This document shows, in pieces, positions 1-9,416 of a stretch of 64,000 nucleotides of DNA. Positions within the stretch are counted from its first letter, which is position 1, and each line of letters begins with the position of its first letter. The stretch spans positions 372,001 to 436,000 of the forward strand of contig JAOWBW010000147.1 of the NCBI GenBank assembly GCA_026119855.1, read 5' to 3'. The stretch is from Campanula takesimana (taxonomy: Eukaryota > Streptophyta > Magnoliopsida > Asterales > Campanulaceae). A program made the translations under genes and the position numbers. The notes beneath the pieces were generated by a model. The model saw only the letters and a list, made by a program, of their open reading frames with translations. It had not been told where the DNA came from and searched no databases.

Positions 1-230
1 AATCAGAATAAATATCGCATGAATAGTGAATAGTAATTTTGACTTTTTTGCTACAGTAACTTTGACTTTTGAAAATACGTATACGTAGGCTTTCGTTCAA
101 CCTCAGTTTATCCGTCACCCGTAGGTCTGGAAGGTTAGTGGTTTCCACCTTTCGTAACGTTTTTGTTTTGAAAAATAGTAAAGTGTAAACAACAATAAAT
201 ACTCGAGGCGGGAGTAGTAAACTTACTTTG

Positions 231-236
231 TTTATT
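231..236 (-). terminator. Viral poly(A) signal AATAAA (arm A)
   Basis: AATAAA on the sense strand, 118 bp downstream of the arm A TATA box and conserved in arm B at 31262-31267. In caulimovirids the transcript passes this signal once and uses it at the second pass. Confidence 0.6.
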
Positions 237-353
237 GCAAATTGTTGAGAGTACAAGATGATGAGTACAAGAGATTTTTAGAGAGAGAAGTGTTTAGAGA
301 GAATTTAAAACTGATACTAAATTTTGCCTCCCTCTTACAATGAGCTATCTATT

Positions 354-362
354 CTTTATATA
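354..362 (-). promoter_or_regulatory. TATA box of pregenomic RNA promoter (arm A)
   Basis: Reads TATATAAAG on the sense (minus) strand, between the repeat enhancer block and an AATAAA about 120 bp downstream. This matches the caulimovirid arrangement, in which the poly(A) signal lies just downstream of the promoter and yields terminally redundant RNA. Confidence 0.7.
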
Positions 363-403
363 CTACTAATTTTTTGTCGTGCAGGTCGGCAGGAGGAATC
401 TTC

Positions 404-640
404 TTTTTGAAATCTGTGACCAGTGGGCCAGGGCGGCTGAATGATTTGTTGAATTTGGTGACCAGTGGGTCAGGGCGGCTGAATTATTTGTTGAATTTTG
501 TGACCAGTGGTGGGCCAGGGCGGCTGATGCTTTTTGTTGAATTTTGTGACCAGTGGTGGGCCAGGGCGGCTGATGCTTGATGCCTTCTTCTTTTTTGAAA
601 TTATTTTGGGTCAGGGCGGCTGAATAATTTGTTGGAGATG
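404..640 (-). promoter_or_regulatory. Tandem promoter repeats with GCC boxes (arm A)
   Basis: Units beginning with gtgaccagtg start at 416, 458, 500 and 546 (period 42-46 bp), with a fifth partial unit at 608-634. Each contains, on the viral sense strand, AGCCGCC followed by CTGRCCCA. AGCCGCC is the GCC box bound by ERF transcription factors. All five GCC boxes are intact in this arm. The block sits about 50-290 bp upstream of the TATA box at 354-362, where an enhancer is expected. Confidence 0.7.
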
Positions 641-689
641 CCTGTGTGGACCATGGTGACTGAGATGCCTTCGACTTTTTGTGCAGCTT

Positions 690-2020
690 TTACAGATCTA
701 ATTCTAGATCGTCTGGTTGTGTGTAGAAGTCATCATTAGGTTAAGTATCCCCTTCATTCATAGAGGATGAACTGCCTTCATCGTTAAGTTGGACCATTAG
801 TCTTTCCAGATCCTTTGGATTTGTACATTTAGCCATCTGGGACATAATTTGTTGTTTTTTGGCTAAAAACTCTTCATTTTGTTGTGATTGTTTGAGAGGA
901 ATTGTTTTACAATATTCTGGTTTTGAAAAGAAATATTTTGTCACTGCCTCAGAATTGCAATGAGAAATTTCAGTTTTGTCCCACCATTTTATTTTGTATT
1001 TTCGAATCAAAATTGGTAAGATTGTTTTTTGTACACACTCACACTTTTGTAATGTCACACAGTCACACATTTGTTCCTCTCTTAAGTCAAATTCTGTCAT
1101 AAAAATCCATGGGACTTGGAAATTATGACAAAATAAGGCCCAAAGAGGAGTCTGAGAAATTTGTTCTGGGTAAGAAACTTTTGTTGACCATTGCCCGAAG
1201 GCTATTTGTACATCTGTAGGGACAATTGATTTGTCTAATCCGAAAGTCTTCCACCATTGATGAAACCAATAAGGGGTTGGATAGGAAAAATTTGGACAAA
1301 AATATAAGAAATATGAAAGGGAAAATGATTTGTTTTGTCTGAAAAAGGCTCTTGACCAAGCCAGGATGTAGTCATAATAGTTAAATCTAGCAGAATTGTT
1401 TGAATTTGATAAATCTCGAGAGTCATTTGGTTTTTGACCCCAATCTGATAAAGTCAAGAATTTTAAAATTTTAACTTTGCAATAACGAATTTTGGTGTTA
1501 TCAACATGATCTGTGGAATATTGAAAGTGGCGGATTTTGTTTGTGTCAAAATGGTTTCATAGTAAAATTGGTTCTTCGTAAAATTATCAGGAATATAATT
1601 GTGCAAAGATGGTAAAATATATTGTGATAATTGATAAGGATGCCAATTGTCAGTCATTTCGTAGATTTCTGGTTCTAGAACACAAATAGAATCGGTATGA
1701 TTTTTATAAAAATAATTTGTGGGTGGTGTTTGTTTAGGGTGAGGATTAGGAACAATTTGTCTATTGGGCTGAGAAGTTTGTGGGCTTTCTATTTTGAGGG
1801 CAGATTTGTAAGTAGCTGTTTTTTGGGAGGATGATGTTTCTTTTGAGATTGGGGGAGAGAATGGTTTTGCATCTGGGGAAAGAGTAGCAAACCTATTTTC
1901 TAATTTTGGTTGAATTGGCATTCTGTCAGGAATGAAGTTTGGGAACTTTGTAAGAGGTCTGATTTGTATGATCGATTGTTCTTTCTTGGCCTTTCCTTTG
2001 AGCGAAGTTCCTGAAATCAT
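690..2020 (-). pseudogene. Terminal W-rich caulimovirid ORF, broken (arm A)
   Basis: Counterpart of the last ORF of arm B. The likely ATG is at 2020. The protein has a Pro/Ser/Thr-rich N-terminal third, then a conserved aromatic block (FNYYDYILAWSRAFF, then PYWFHQWWKTFG) and a Cys pair region. Two lesions are visible relative to arm B: a 1-nt deletion in a short T run near 1527 that shifts the frame, and an early TAA at 741-743 that removes about 16 C-terminal residues. By position it matches the transactivator/inclusion-body gene of caulimoviruses, but I see no recognised TAV motif and leave the function open. Confidence 0.75.
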
Positions 2021-2075
2021 TCTAAACAGGGAGAGTTTTAGTATGTAAATTTCTATAGTCTCGTACGAGGCTATT

Positions 2076-2489
2076 TTAATCTGGCATATGTAGAAAATCC
2101 TGAAGATTTGGATAATGATCATTGTAAATACAATTTGTAAGCCTTTTAAAAGTTGAGATTTCAGATTTGATAAGAATTGAAAAAGACGAGGAAGCTTTAT
2201 TTTCAAAGACTTCTTGTAAATCATGTATATGAAATCTAAGTATTTGGGTTTTGTGAAAAGGGGTTCTTTTGTGAAAGTTTATGCATTCTTTTAGAAGTAT
2301 TGGTGATTTTTGTAGTATATAATTTATGTAATTGGAAGTATTTAAATGAATACGATTTCCATTAATAAAAAGGTCCCAAGTTTGTTCTTGTTCTATTTGT
2401 GATATGAGTAAAGTCTCTTTATCTAATTTTTCTAATTCTTGTAATGTTAGGTTTGAAAAGAGTGCAGTTTCTTCATTTATATTTGTCAT
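2076..2489 (-). CDS. Small ORF of unknown function (137 aa, arm A)
   Basis: First ATG at 2489, 73 bp after the 108-aa ORF stops. The product is acidic at the N-terminus (NLTQELEKLDKE-like segment) and Phe/His/Ile-rich in the middle. No zinc, nucleotide-binding or membrane motif is visible. The counterpart in arm B (29017-29430) is open with only a couple of substitutions, which argues that it was a real viral gene at integration. Its end is separated by 56 bp from the start of the terminal ORF. Function unknown. Confidence 0.65.
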   Translation of the reverse strand: MTNINEETALFSNLTLQELEKLDKETLLISQIEQEQTWDLFINGNRIHLNTSNYINYILQKSPILLKECINFHKRTPFHKTQILRFHIHDLQEVFENKASSSFSILIKSEISTFKRLTNCIYNDHYPNLQDFLHMPD

Positions 2490-2561
2490 TGCCTGCAATA
2501 AAGATTGTTTTTATTGAATTTATATCAAATACAAACATATGAAATACATAAAGATACATTT

Positions 2562-2888
2562 TTAGAGAAATTTATGTAACTTCCTCATTCTTCTGGAAAG
2601 AGCCTTTGCTTGTATGAGCATATTTGTTGCGATCCTTTTCTGATGGTAGAAAACTCCATTGTTTTCTATGTATTCCTCAAGATCACTAATGATGAATCGT
2701 ACATACATAAAGTGTATTCTTATTTCGTAATTTGTATAAGTATGAGGAAAGTCTGTGGATTGAAGATCTCTTAGTTGTCTAGCTAAATGGTTCAAATAAT
2801 CAATGTTATCAAAGCCTCTATTAAGCCATCTATTTCGTCTATCATGTGTATTAAAAATTTGGTTATTTATCAGTGGAAAGTCTGCCAT
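2562..2888 (-). CDS. Small ORF of unknown function (108 aa, arm A)
   Basis: ATG at 2888 lies within the last codons of the pol ORF in another frame (26-nt overlap), a spacing typical of compact viral genomes. The product is rich in Arg, Asn, His and Tyr, with a helical-looking basic C-terminus (RIATNMLIQAKALSRRMRKL). There is no signal peptide, metal-binding cluster or membrane segment. An uninterrupted counterpart in arm B at 28618-28944 differs by one residue (N to S). I do not recognise the family. In caulimovirids this position is normally followed by the transactivator/inclusion protein gene, so an extra small ORF here is notable. Confidence 0.7.
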   Translation of the reverse strand: MADFPLINNQIFNTHDRRNRWLNRGFDNIDYLNHLARQLRDLQSTDFPHTYTNYEIRIHFMYVRFIISDLEEYIENNGVFYHQKRIATNMLIQAKALSRRMRKLHKFL

Positions 2889-5124
2889 GTCCTTGTAGGA
2901 ATTCTCTAGTTAAGAAATCTGGGATTGAATTGTCTTTGCCTGCAATATGAACGATGTCAAAATCAAATATTGATAAAAGGGCTTGCCATCTGGCAAAAAT
3001 TTGTTTTGCGGCTAAATTTTTTACATCTTTTTGTAAAACATCTTTTGCGGCTTTGCAATCTACTTTGACTATAAATTTTTGATTAAGTAGATCATCCTGA
3101 AACTTTGTTATACATAGAACTATAGAAAGAATTTCTTTTTTTATTGTAGAATAATTTGATTGTGTTGTGTTCCATATCCCCGAATAATATCTTATTATTT
3201 GGTCTTTCCCATCTATGTTTTGAGTTAATATCCCACCATATCCTATGTCTGAGGCATCAGTGGCTACTGTTTTAGGGGCATTAGGATCACATATAGTTAA
3301 ACATGGTAATCTTTTAACATGTAGTTTGATTTGTTTAACAACATTAGTATGCTCTTTTGTCCATGGTTTTGGATTTGTTTTTAATCTATCAAAGAGTGGT
3401 TTACAAATTTGTCTTAATTTAGGAAAGAAATCTGCTATATAATTTAATGATCCTAGGAATCTTTGTAATTGATTTTTATCTTTTATCTCATCTGAGAATT
3501 TGTCAGCAAAATCTATAGATCTCTGTATTGGTATTAAAGTATTATTGGTTATCTCATGTCCTAAAAACCTAATTTTTGTTTGATAAAGTTTTATTTTTGT
3601 TTTTGATAAAACTAACCCATTTCTTATCATTGTTTTATAAAATATGTTTAAATGTTTGTCGTGTTGTTCAAGAGTTTTACTAAATACTAAAACATCATCT
3701 ATATAAACAATAATAAAAGTGTATGGATTAAATATGTCATTCATTATTTTTTGAAATTCGCTTGGTGCATTTTTTAATCCAAAGGGCATAACATTCCATT
3801 CGTATTGCCCAAAGGGTACTGTAAAAGCTGTTTTGTATTTATCTTCCTCTGCTATTTGTATCTGCCAAAATCCTGATTTCATATCGAATTTTGAAAAGAT
3901 AGACGCATCGTGTAATCGTTTTAGTAAATCTTGTTTATTGGGTATTGGATATCTAATCCATTTTAGTGCAGTGTTTAAAGGTTTGTAATTAATAACTAAC
4001 TTTGGGGCACCTCTCTCAATTTCTGCATTTTTTGATACATAGAATGCTGAGCATGACCAAGGTGATTTACTTTTCCTAATTAATTTTTTATTGAGTAAAT
4101 CTTTAATTTCTTTTTTACAATATTCTAATAATTCTTGATTCATTTGTATAGGTCTTGCTTTTGTAGGTATTGTTTGTTCATTAAAATCTTTTTCATATGG
4201 TAGTGTTATTAGATGTTTTTTCCTTTCCCAAAAAGCTGTAGGTAAATCAGAACATAAGTCTTTTTCAAATTTTTCTAATTTTTTAGAGATTATGTCTTTG
4301 TTTTGTTGAAGTTGTAATTTTTCTTCAATTTTTATATTTAATAATTCTTCCTTAAAGAATTTCATTTGATTTTGTAAAGTATTTAATTTAGAGATTCCTG
4401 TTTTTTGTAAATTATTTACATCACTATTAGATACAGGGTATAAAAAATCAAATATAATTTTTTGTCCTAGTATTCTTGATTCTACTCCTCTTTGTGAAAC
4501 TGAAAAGGGATATAATATTTGTAAAAAAAGGTTTCCTAATATAACTTTTGTGTTTAAATTTTTTACAAGCATAAGACTTGTTTTAAAACAGATACTATTA
4601 TTGCAAACATGTGCTTCGGGTATTTTGTATTTTACTTCTAATTTTGAAGAATTGGCGGCTGAAAGACTTTGTTTTGTTTTTATAAAATATTTTGTTGGTA
4701 TTATTCCTTGTTCAACACAATTCAGATCTGCTCCTGAGTCCAGCATGGCTAATCCTTTGTATTCGAAATCTTTGATTTTCATATGTATATGTACATACCA
4801 TTTTTGATATCTGACTCGAGTAAGAGCGTATATACTTTCTTCTGTGTCTGTAGAGGTATCTGTTTCCGAAGAAGATTTTTTTGCAAAGGGGTTTTTAAAA
4901 TGTTTGTCTAATTCTTTATTAGCTTTAGAAGTAGAAGCTTCATCATTGTAGGTTGAATGTATTTGTTTTTTAATTTCTTGTAGTGCTAATTTTGTTTCTA
5001 TTTCTTTCTGTGTTTTTTGTAAATCCAAATTACTTTGTTTTAATAATTTTATTTCTTGTTTTATTTCTCTAATTTCATGTTGTAGGTCTACTGATGAAAT
5101 TTGTTTCTTTTTGTTTTGAAACAT
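2863..5124 (-). CDS. Caulimovirid aspartic protease - reverse transcriptase - RNase H (arm A)
   Basis: Intact 753-aa ORF from an ATG at 5124. A Lys/Glu/Gln-rich probable coiled coil occupies residues 10-75, followed by a pepsin-like protease with DSGAD at 129-133. The RT holds the FDMKSGFWQI segment (413-422), VMPFGL and the catalytic YIDD box (474-477). The RNase H shows TDAS (622-625), the Glu in KKEIL (664), VDC (689) and PDFLTR (735-740), so all four acidic residues can be placed. It would copy pregenomic RNA to DNA. There is no integrase, as expected for this family. It overlaps ORF1 upstream by 37 nt and the 108-aa ORF downstream by 26 nt. It differs from the arm B product at about eight residues. 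Confidence 0.95.
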   Translation of the reverse strand: MFQNKKKQISSVDLQHEIREIKQEIKLLKQSNLDLQKTQKEIETKLALQEIKKQIHSTYNDEASTSKANKELDKHFKNPFAKKSSSETDTSTDTEESIYALTRVRYQKWYVHIHMKIKDFEYKGLAMLDSGADLNCVEQGIIPTKYFIKTKQSLSAANSSKLEVKYKIPEAHVCNNSICFKTSLMLVKNLNTKVILGNLFLQILYPFSVSQRGVESRILGQKIIFDFLYPVSNSDVNNLQKTGISKLNTLQNQMKFFKEELLNIKIEEKLQLQQNKDIISKKLEKFEKDLCSDLPTAFWERKKHLITLPYEKDFNEQTIPTKARPIQMNQELLEYCKKEIKDLLNKKLIRKSKSPWSCSAFYVSKNAEIERGAPKLVINYKPLNTALKWIRYPIPNKQDLLKRLHDASIFSKFDMKSGFWQIQIAEEDKYKTAFTVPFGQYEWNVMPFGLKNAPSEFQKIMNDIFNPYTFIIVYIDDVLVFSKTLEQHDKHLNIFYKTMIRNGLVLSKTKIKLYQTKIRFLGHEITNNTLIPIQRSIDFADKFSDEIKDKNQLQRFLGSLNYIADFFPKLRQICKPLFDRLKTNPKPWTKEHTNVVKQIKLHVKRLPCLTICDPNAPKTVATDASDIGYGGILTQNIDGKDQIIRYYSGIWNTTQSNYSTIKKEILSIVLCITKFQDDLLNQKFIVKVDCKAAKDVLQKDVKNLAAKQIFARWQALLSIFDFDIVHIAGKDNSIPDFLTREFLQGHGRLSTDK

Positions 5125-8100
5125 TTGTATAACATCTTCGTATTGAGCGGGCTTTGATGTATCTGGTTTTTCTTCGTTAATTTTTTGGCTAATTGTTTTA
5201 GAAATTTTCTTTTTATAGTTGGTTCATCTATTTCTTTGATTTTTTCTAATATCTCATCGTATTGTTCTATTGTGTTTAATTTATTATTACACAGACATAT
5301 TTCTCTATTGCAGGATTGGCATTCATCATCATTACTTATGTCAGTTTGATCCGAAGAGTTATATTCATCAATATCTGTTGATAATTCAAGATTATCTATG
5401 TTTTGTAATATTTCTTCTGTTTCTTTGATTTTTAAATTATGGCAGATTTGTTGTATTTGTCTTTTTGCTGGGCAATTTCTAGCAATATGACCAGGTTTTT
5501 TGCATAAAAAACATTTTATGGTTTTATTATATGGCTTAAAAGACTGAAAGGATTTTTTATACTTTGTATTATTTTTATTATTGTTGTATCTTTTCTGAAA
5601 ATGTGCTTTTTTATTTTTATTGTAATAAGCAGGAGGATTGTTTTGATAGTTTTTATTTATTTTTCTATATTTTCTCCTATATGTACTATTTTTGTAATAC
5701 GGACTTCTATGTTGAGTGTAATTTTTCTTTTTGTATGGAGATTTTAGTTTATCAAAACCAAATTGTTCACACCAATGTCCTAATTCTTTTCTTGTTTGAG
5801 TAGATTCCTTTTTTAATTTGTTTTGTAATTTTTGGTCTTGACATAGTCTTAATCCTGTGATATTTACACAAGTAATTAAGTCTCCATATGTAAGATTATC
5901 ATAGGATATTTGTCCATACTTTTGTTCTATCGTATCTTTTACTTTTTCTGAAAATAGGCCTGGTAATCCAGTAATAAATTTTTCTTTCCAATGATAATTA
6001 TTTGGGTCGGCAAGGTTAAAGACTCTTTTAAGGAAATTTTCTTTATACCATTTAAATTGTTCTAATTTTCTGCATTTTAGGTTCTGTAATATTTCAGAAT
6101 TTCTTTCAGTATATAAATCTATATCTCCTATAAAATGAGTTGTAATGTTAAATATTAAGTATATTAATTGTGCAGGAGTCTGATTTCCATTTTCATCTAA
6201 TAATGGATGTCCATCTTGGTCTGCTTTAATAGCTTCTAAAATTTGTGTTTTTATTTGGTGTGCGAGTAATTTATCCCACCAAGTTCTTAATTGACCAGTG
6301 AATCCTAATATAATGTTTTCAACTGCTTGGCGTTCTGTAATATTTGTAGATTTGTAGATATTTCCTACAATTATCATTTCTTTTGTAATATTTATTATTT
6401 CCATTTCACTTAATCCGTCAATGTTCCATTCATAAATGGTTTTTGCATTGTATGATTTTGTTGGGTTTTTTAATATTTCTAAGTCGTCCGGGTCTTTATA
6501 ATTATAAAAATCTCGTCTCATTGTTTGAATAGGAATTGTATTTAAGTTTTCTTCTTCTTCTGATTCTGTAGTAGAATTATATTCATCATTAGAAGAGGTA
6601 TCTGACTCTGAGGTTTTTTCATTATAATCTTTTAGCATTCGGATATTTGTACTTGTACTTGTTTCTTCTTTTACTTTTAAATGAGTTTTTATTTTATTCA
6701 TTAAGTCATTTAGAGGATCATGGAGTGTTGGTTTGACTTCAGGTATAACTATAGTGTTCTTAGGAGGGGGAATTTGTTTAGTAAACATTGTATTTTTATT
6801 TCTTCTAGTAGATGGATTAATTTTATATAATTCTGAATATTCTATAAATCGTTGGGATTTATAATGTTCATCATTTTTTGTTGGAATTGGTGTGGGTCCC
6901 ATTTCCACATCTAGTTGTGCTATGTCTTCTCCTATTGTGGTTAATTTTTTTGTAGATTTATCAATTTTTTCTTCAACTCTATCTAATTGTTGTCCTACGG
7001 TATATAGGTATAAATTTGTCCAATTATTTTGTAGATGTAAAGATGTTTGTTTTTTATCTTCGGTGTCTAATTGATTAGTTTTATCAATGGGGTATGCACC
7101 GTATTGGATATTGTATTTACTAAAGTAAGTGGCTTCTAAAGGTGGTTTTTCGTTTTCGTATACTTCGTGAGTCGGTAGAAGATCTGGTCCTACTTTGTAC
7201 CATCGTCTTAGTTTTTTCTGTAATGTAGTTATTTTGTATAGGTAATCATCTTTTAAGAAATCAAAAAATGGTATGTGATCTTCTTGTAATTCACAAAATT
7301 CGTAATATTTTTCTTTTATTAATTTTTGTTCATTGGTGTCATACATTTGAAAAAATAGTTTTCTATTTTCTTCATTGTGTTTACTTGTAAAGTCTTTTCT
7401 TAAAATACTTTTATTTAGAATAAAATTGTTTTTTATCATATTTAAGGTAAACTCACTATCTTCGTAAGATTGAACATTGATTCCTTCGTATGGGTGAACA
7501 TTAATTCCTTCCCTGTTTGCTCCAGTATTGTTTGTTTGTTGTGGAATTTCAATATTAGTTTCATCTTCAAAAACAGTTTCATTTTGTGAAGAACTATCTT
7601 CATATTTAGTGTTTTGTGGAAATTCATATCTTCCTGATGTAGATTTCCTAGATGGTGGTTGAACATTAAATTTTTTGTTTCGACTTAGTGACTGAGTTCT
7701 TTTGAATTTTAGATCTATTGATCCATCTTCATATTGTGTAATTTGTTCTATATCAGTTGTTTGATTTTGTTCATTTCTCGGGACAGTTTTAGCGGGATAT
7801 GACCATTTATCGGGTAAAGTTATTTCATTCCATTTAATTGTTTTTGGTATGTTTATATTAGCTTTTGTTTTATCAATTTCCCAAAAAATGGTTTCTCCTA
7901 TTTTGTTCCTGTTAAAAGCATTAGGACATAGTCCTGTATTCATAACTTTAAAATATAATCTATAAAATATTTCATATACGTGAGATCCTTTTTTCATATG
8001 ATAATTATGCGTTAAAATATCTAAAGTTAGGATGTCCATTATGTGAGGATCTGTTAAAGAAATTGTAAAATTTGGATAACTATTAAAATGAATTGGTCCA

Positions 8101-8531
8101 TTTGTTAAACTAGTTTCAATAGCTCCTAATAGCGAATCTGTATAGTTTAGATGTCTAGCATCTCTTAAGGCTATCTGTATGCTTGTGTTTAATCCTTCCA
8201 TTGTTAAGGGTTTAATAGCAATTTGTACCAGTCCGATATGTAAAAATTTGTATCCTTGGGATATATATTTTTTTATAGATGATTTTGAAAATAGACTCAT
8301 AGTTTGATTATTGGAAAATAAAGGGATAATAGTTTCTTTTGTTTTAATGGCTAATCTTGATCTTATGTTAAAAATTCCTTTGTCTTTATAAATTTCTGTG
8401 TTTGAAATAAGAGGTGGTTTCCAATTAGTCAAAGACTGAGTATTCCAAGAAAATTCTTTTGATAAAATATTTTGATCATTTTCATTGTTATCATGGTTAT
8501 CATTTTCAATATGTATGTTATAATCGTTCAT
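5088..8531 (-). CDS. Caulimovirid movement protein + coat protein (ORF1, arm A)
   Basis: 1147 codons from the first ATG left in arm A. The reading frame stays open to the junction at 8566, and arm B shows that the natural start lies 19 codons further upstream, so this copy is 5' truncated. Residues about 60-250 look like a 30K-superfamily movement protein (hydrophobic core, DARH and LTDPHIMD segments), which opens plasmodesmata. The middle is acidic and low in complexity. Residues about 720-960 resemble a capsid/gag fold (GQLRTWWDKLL, KFITGLPGLF). A basic Lys/Asn/Tyr-rich stretch leads to a CCHC knuckle (CFLCKKPGHIARNC, about residues 1000-1013), followed by a second Cys cluster (CQSCNREICLC). 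The 3' end overlaps the pol ORF by 37 nt in another frame. No internal stop is present in this arm. Confidence 0.88.
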   Translation of the reverse strand: MNDYNIHIENDNHDNNENDQNILSKEFSWNTQSLTNWKPPLISNTEIYKDKGIFNIRSRLAIKTKETIIPLFSNNQTMSLFSKSSIKKYISQGYKFLHIGLVQIAIKPLTMEGLNTSIQIALRDARHLNYTDSLLGAIETSLTNGPIHFNSYPNFTISLTDPHIMDILTLDILTHNYHMKKGSHVYEIFYRLYFKVMNTGLCPNAFNRNKIGETIFWEIDKTKANINIPKTIKWNEITLPDKWSYPAKTVPRNEQNQTTDIEQITQYEDGSIDLKFKRTQSLSRNKKFNVQPPSRKSTSGRYEFPQNTKYEDSSSQNETVFEDETNIEIPQQTNNTGANREGINVHPYEGINVQSYEDSEFTLNMIKNNFILNKSILRKDFTSKHNEENRKLFFQMYDTNEQKLIKEKYYEFCELQEDHIPFFDFLKDDYLYKITTLQKKLRRWYKVGPDLLPTHEVYENEKPPLEATYFSKYNIQYGAYPIDKTNQLDTEDKKQTSLHLQNNWTNLYLYTVGQQLDRVEEKIDKSTKKLTTIGEDIAQLDVEMGPTPIPTKNDEHYKSQRFIEYSELYKINPSTRRNKNTMFTKQIPPPKNTIVIPEVKPTLHDPLNDLMNKIKTHLKVKEETSTSTNIRMLKDYNEKTSESDTSSNDEYNSTTESEEEENLNTIPIQTMRRDFYNYKDPDDLEILKNPTKSYNAKTIYEWNIDGLSEMEIINITKEMIIVGNIYKSTNITERQAVENIILGFTGQLRTWWDKLLAHQIKTQILEAIKADQDGHPLLDENGNQTPAQLIYLIFNITTHFIGDIDLYTERNSEILQNLKCRKLEQFKWYKENFLKRVFNLADPNNYHWKEKFITGLPGLFSEKVKDTIEQKYGQISYDNLTYGDLITCVNITGLRLCQDQKLQNKLKKESTQTRKELGHWCEQFGFDKLKSPYKKKNYTQHRSPYYKNSTYRRKYRKINKNYQNNPPAYYNKNKKAHFQKRYNNNKNNTKYKKSFQSFKPYNKTIKCFLCKKPGHIARNCPAKRQIQQICHNLKIKETEEILQNIDNLELSTDIDEYNSSDQTDISNDDECQSCNREICLCNNKLNTIEQYDEILEKIKEIDEPTIKRKFLKQLAKKLTKKNQIHQSPLNTKMLYKCFKTKRNKFHQ

Positions 8532-8566
8532 AGGATCTTGATTTCCAGGAGGCCTTCTATTCGTAA

Positions 8567-8746
8567 TCAGAGCCTTTATTCAACAAAATTATTTAACTAG
8601 CTTAAACAATTTACTTGTTTGTCCCGAGTCGGTGTGTCACCTAGGTCTAAGTCACGCATTAGGAAGTGTAAGTCGTGCATCCATTAGGTAAGGAAGTGTA
8701 TCCGAAAAGCAAGACAAAAAGTAAATCATGAGTTGGTTAGGTAATT
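8567..8746. other. 180-bp unique spacer between the two viral arms
   Basis: Inverted identity stops at 8566 on the left and resumes at 8747 on the right. The spacer carries the true 5' leader and first codons of arm B. It begins with ATCAGAGCC (8566-8574), nine bases that match the 3' part of the initiator tRNA-Met primer site TGGTATCAGAGCC, so arm B may start at the minus-strand gap of the viral genome. An imperfect repeat (attaggaagtgta and attaggtaaggaagtgta) lies at about 8658-8701. Confidence 0.6.
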
Positions 8747-9416
8747 TTACGAATAGAAGGCCTCCTAGAAATCAAGATCCTATGAACGATTATAACATAC
8801 ATATTGAAAATGATAACCATGATAACAATGAAAATGATCAAAATATTTTATCAAAAGAATTTTCTTGGAATACTCAGTCTTTGACTAATTGGAAACCACC
8901 TCTTATTTCAAACACAGAAATTTATAAAGACAAAGGAATTTTTAACATAAGATCAAGATTAGCCATTAAAACAAAAGAAACTATTATCCCTTTATTTTCC
9001 AATAATCAAACTATGAGTCTATTTTCAAAATCATCTATAAAAAAATATATATCCCAAGGATACAAATTTTTACATATCGGACTGGTACAAATTGCTATTA
9101 AACCCTTAACAATGGAAGGATTAAACACAAGCATACAGATAGCCTTAAGAGATGCTAGACATCTAAACTATACAGATTCGCTATTAGGAGCTATTGAAAC
9201 TAGTTTAACAAATGGACCAATTCATTTTAATAGTTATCCAAATTTTACAATTTCTTTAACAGATCCTCACATAATGGACATCCTAACTTTAGATATTTTA
9301 ACGCATAATTATCATATGAAAAAAGGATCTCACGTATATGAAATATTTTATAGATTATATTTTAAAGTTATGAATACAGGACTATGTCCTAATGCTTTTA
9401 ACAGGAACAAAATAGG

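Larger units (their letters stand above)
1..8566 (-). mobile_element. Endogenous caulimovirid, arm A of inverted pair
   Basis: Integrated copy of a plant pararetrovirus (Caulimoviridae), read on the minus strand. Order along the sense strand: movement/coat ORF (8531-5088), protease-RT-RNase H ORF (5124-2863), 108-aa ORF (2888-2562), 137-aa ORF (2489-2076), terminal ORF (2020-690, broken), GCC-box repeats, TATA box and poly(A) signal. The sequence is nearly identical, inverted, to 8747-31496 once the copia insertion there is removed. The 5' end is cut at 8566, about seven codons inside the first ORF. The outer end reaches base 1 and may continue outside the window. MP-CP in one ORF followed by a separate pol ORF is unlike badnaviruses and nearer to petu-, solendo- or florendovirus-type layouts; the genus cannot be fixed by eye. 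Confidence 0.93.

Noticed and set aside
374..580. 68-codon frame with repeated VTSG...GRLN units
   Set aside because: It is the viral promoter repeat block read on the wrong strand; the mirrored copy in arm B has a different length because of a deletion.
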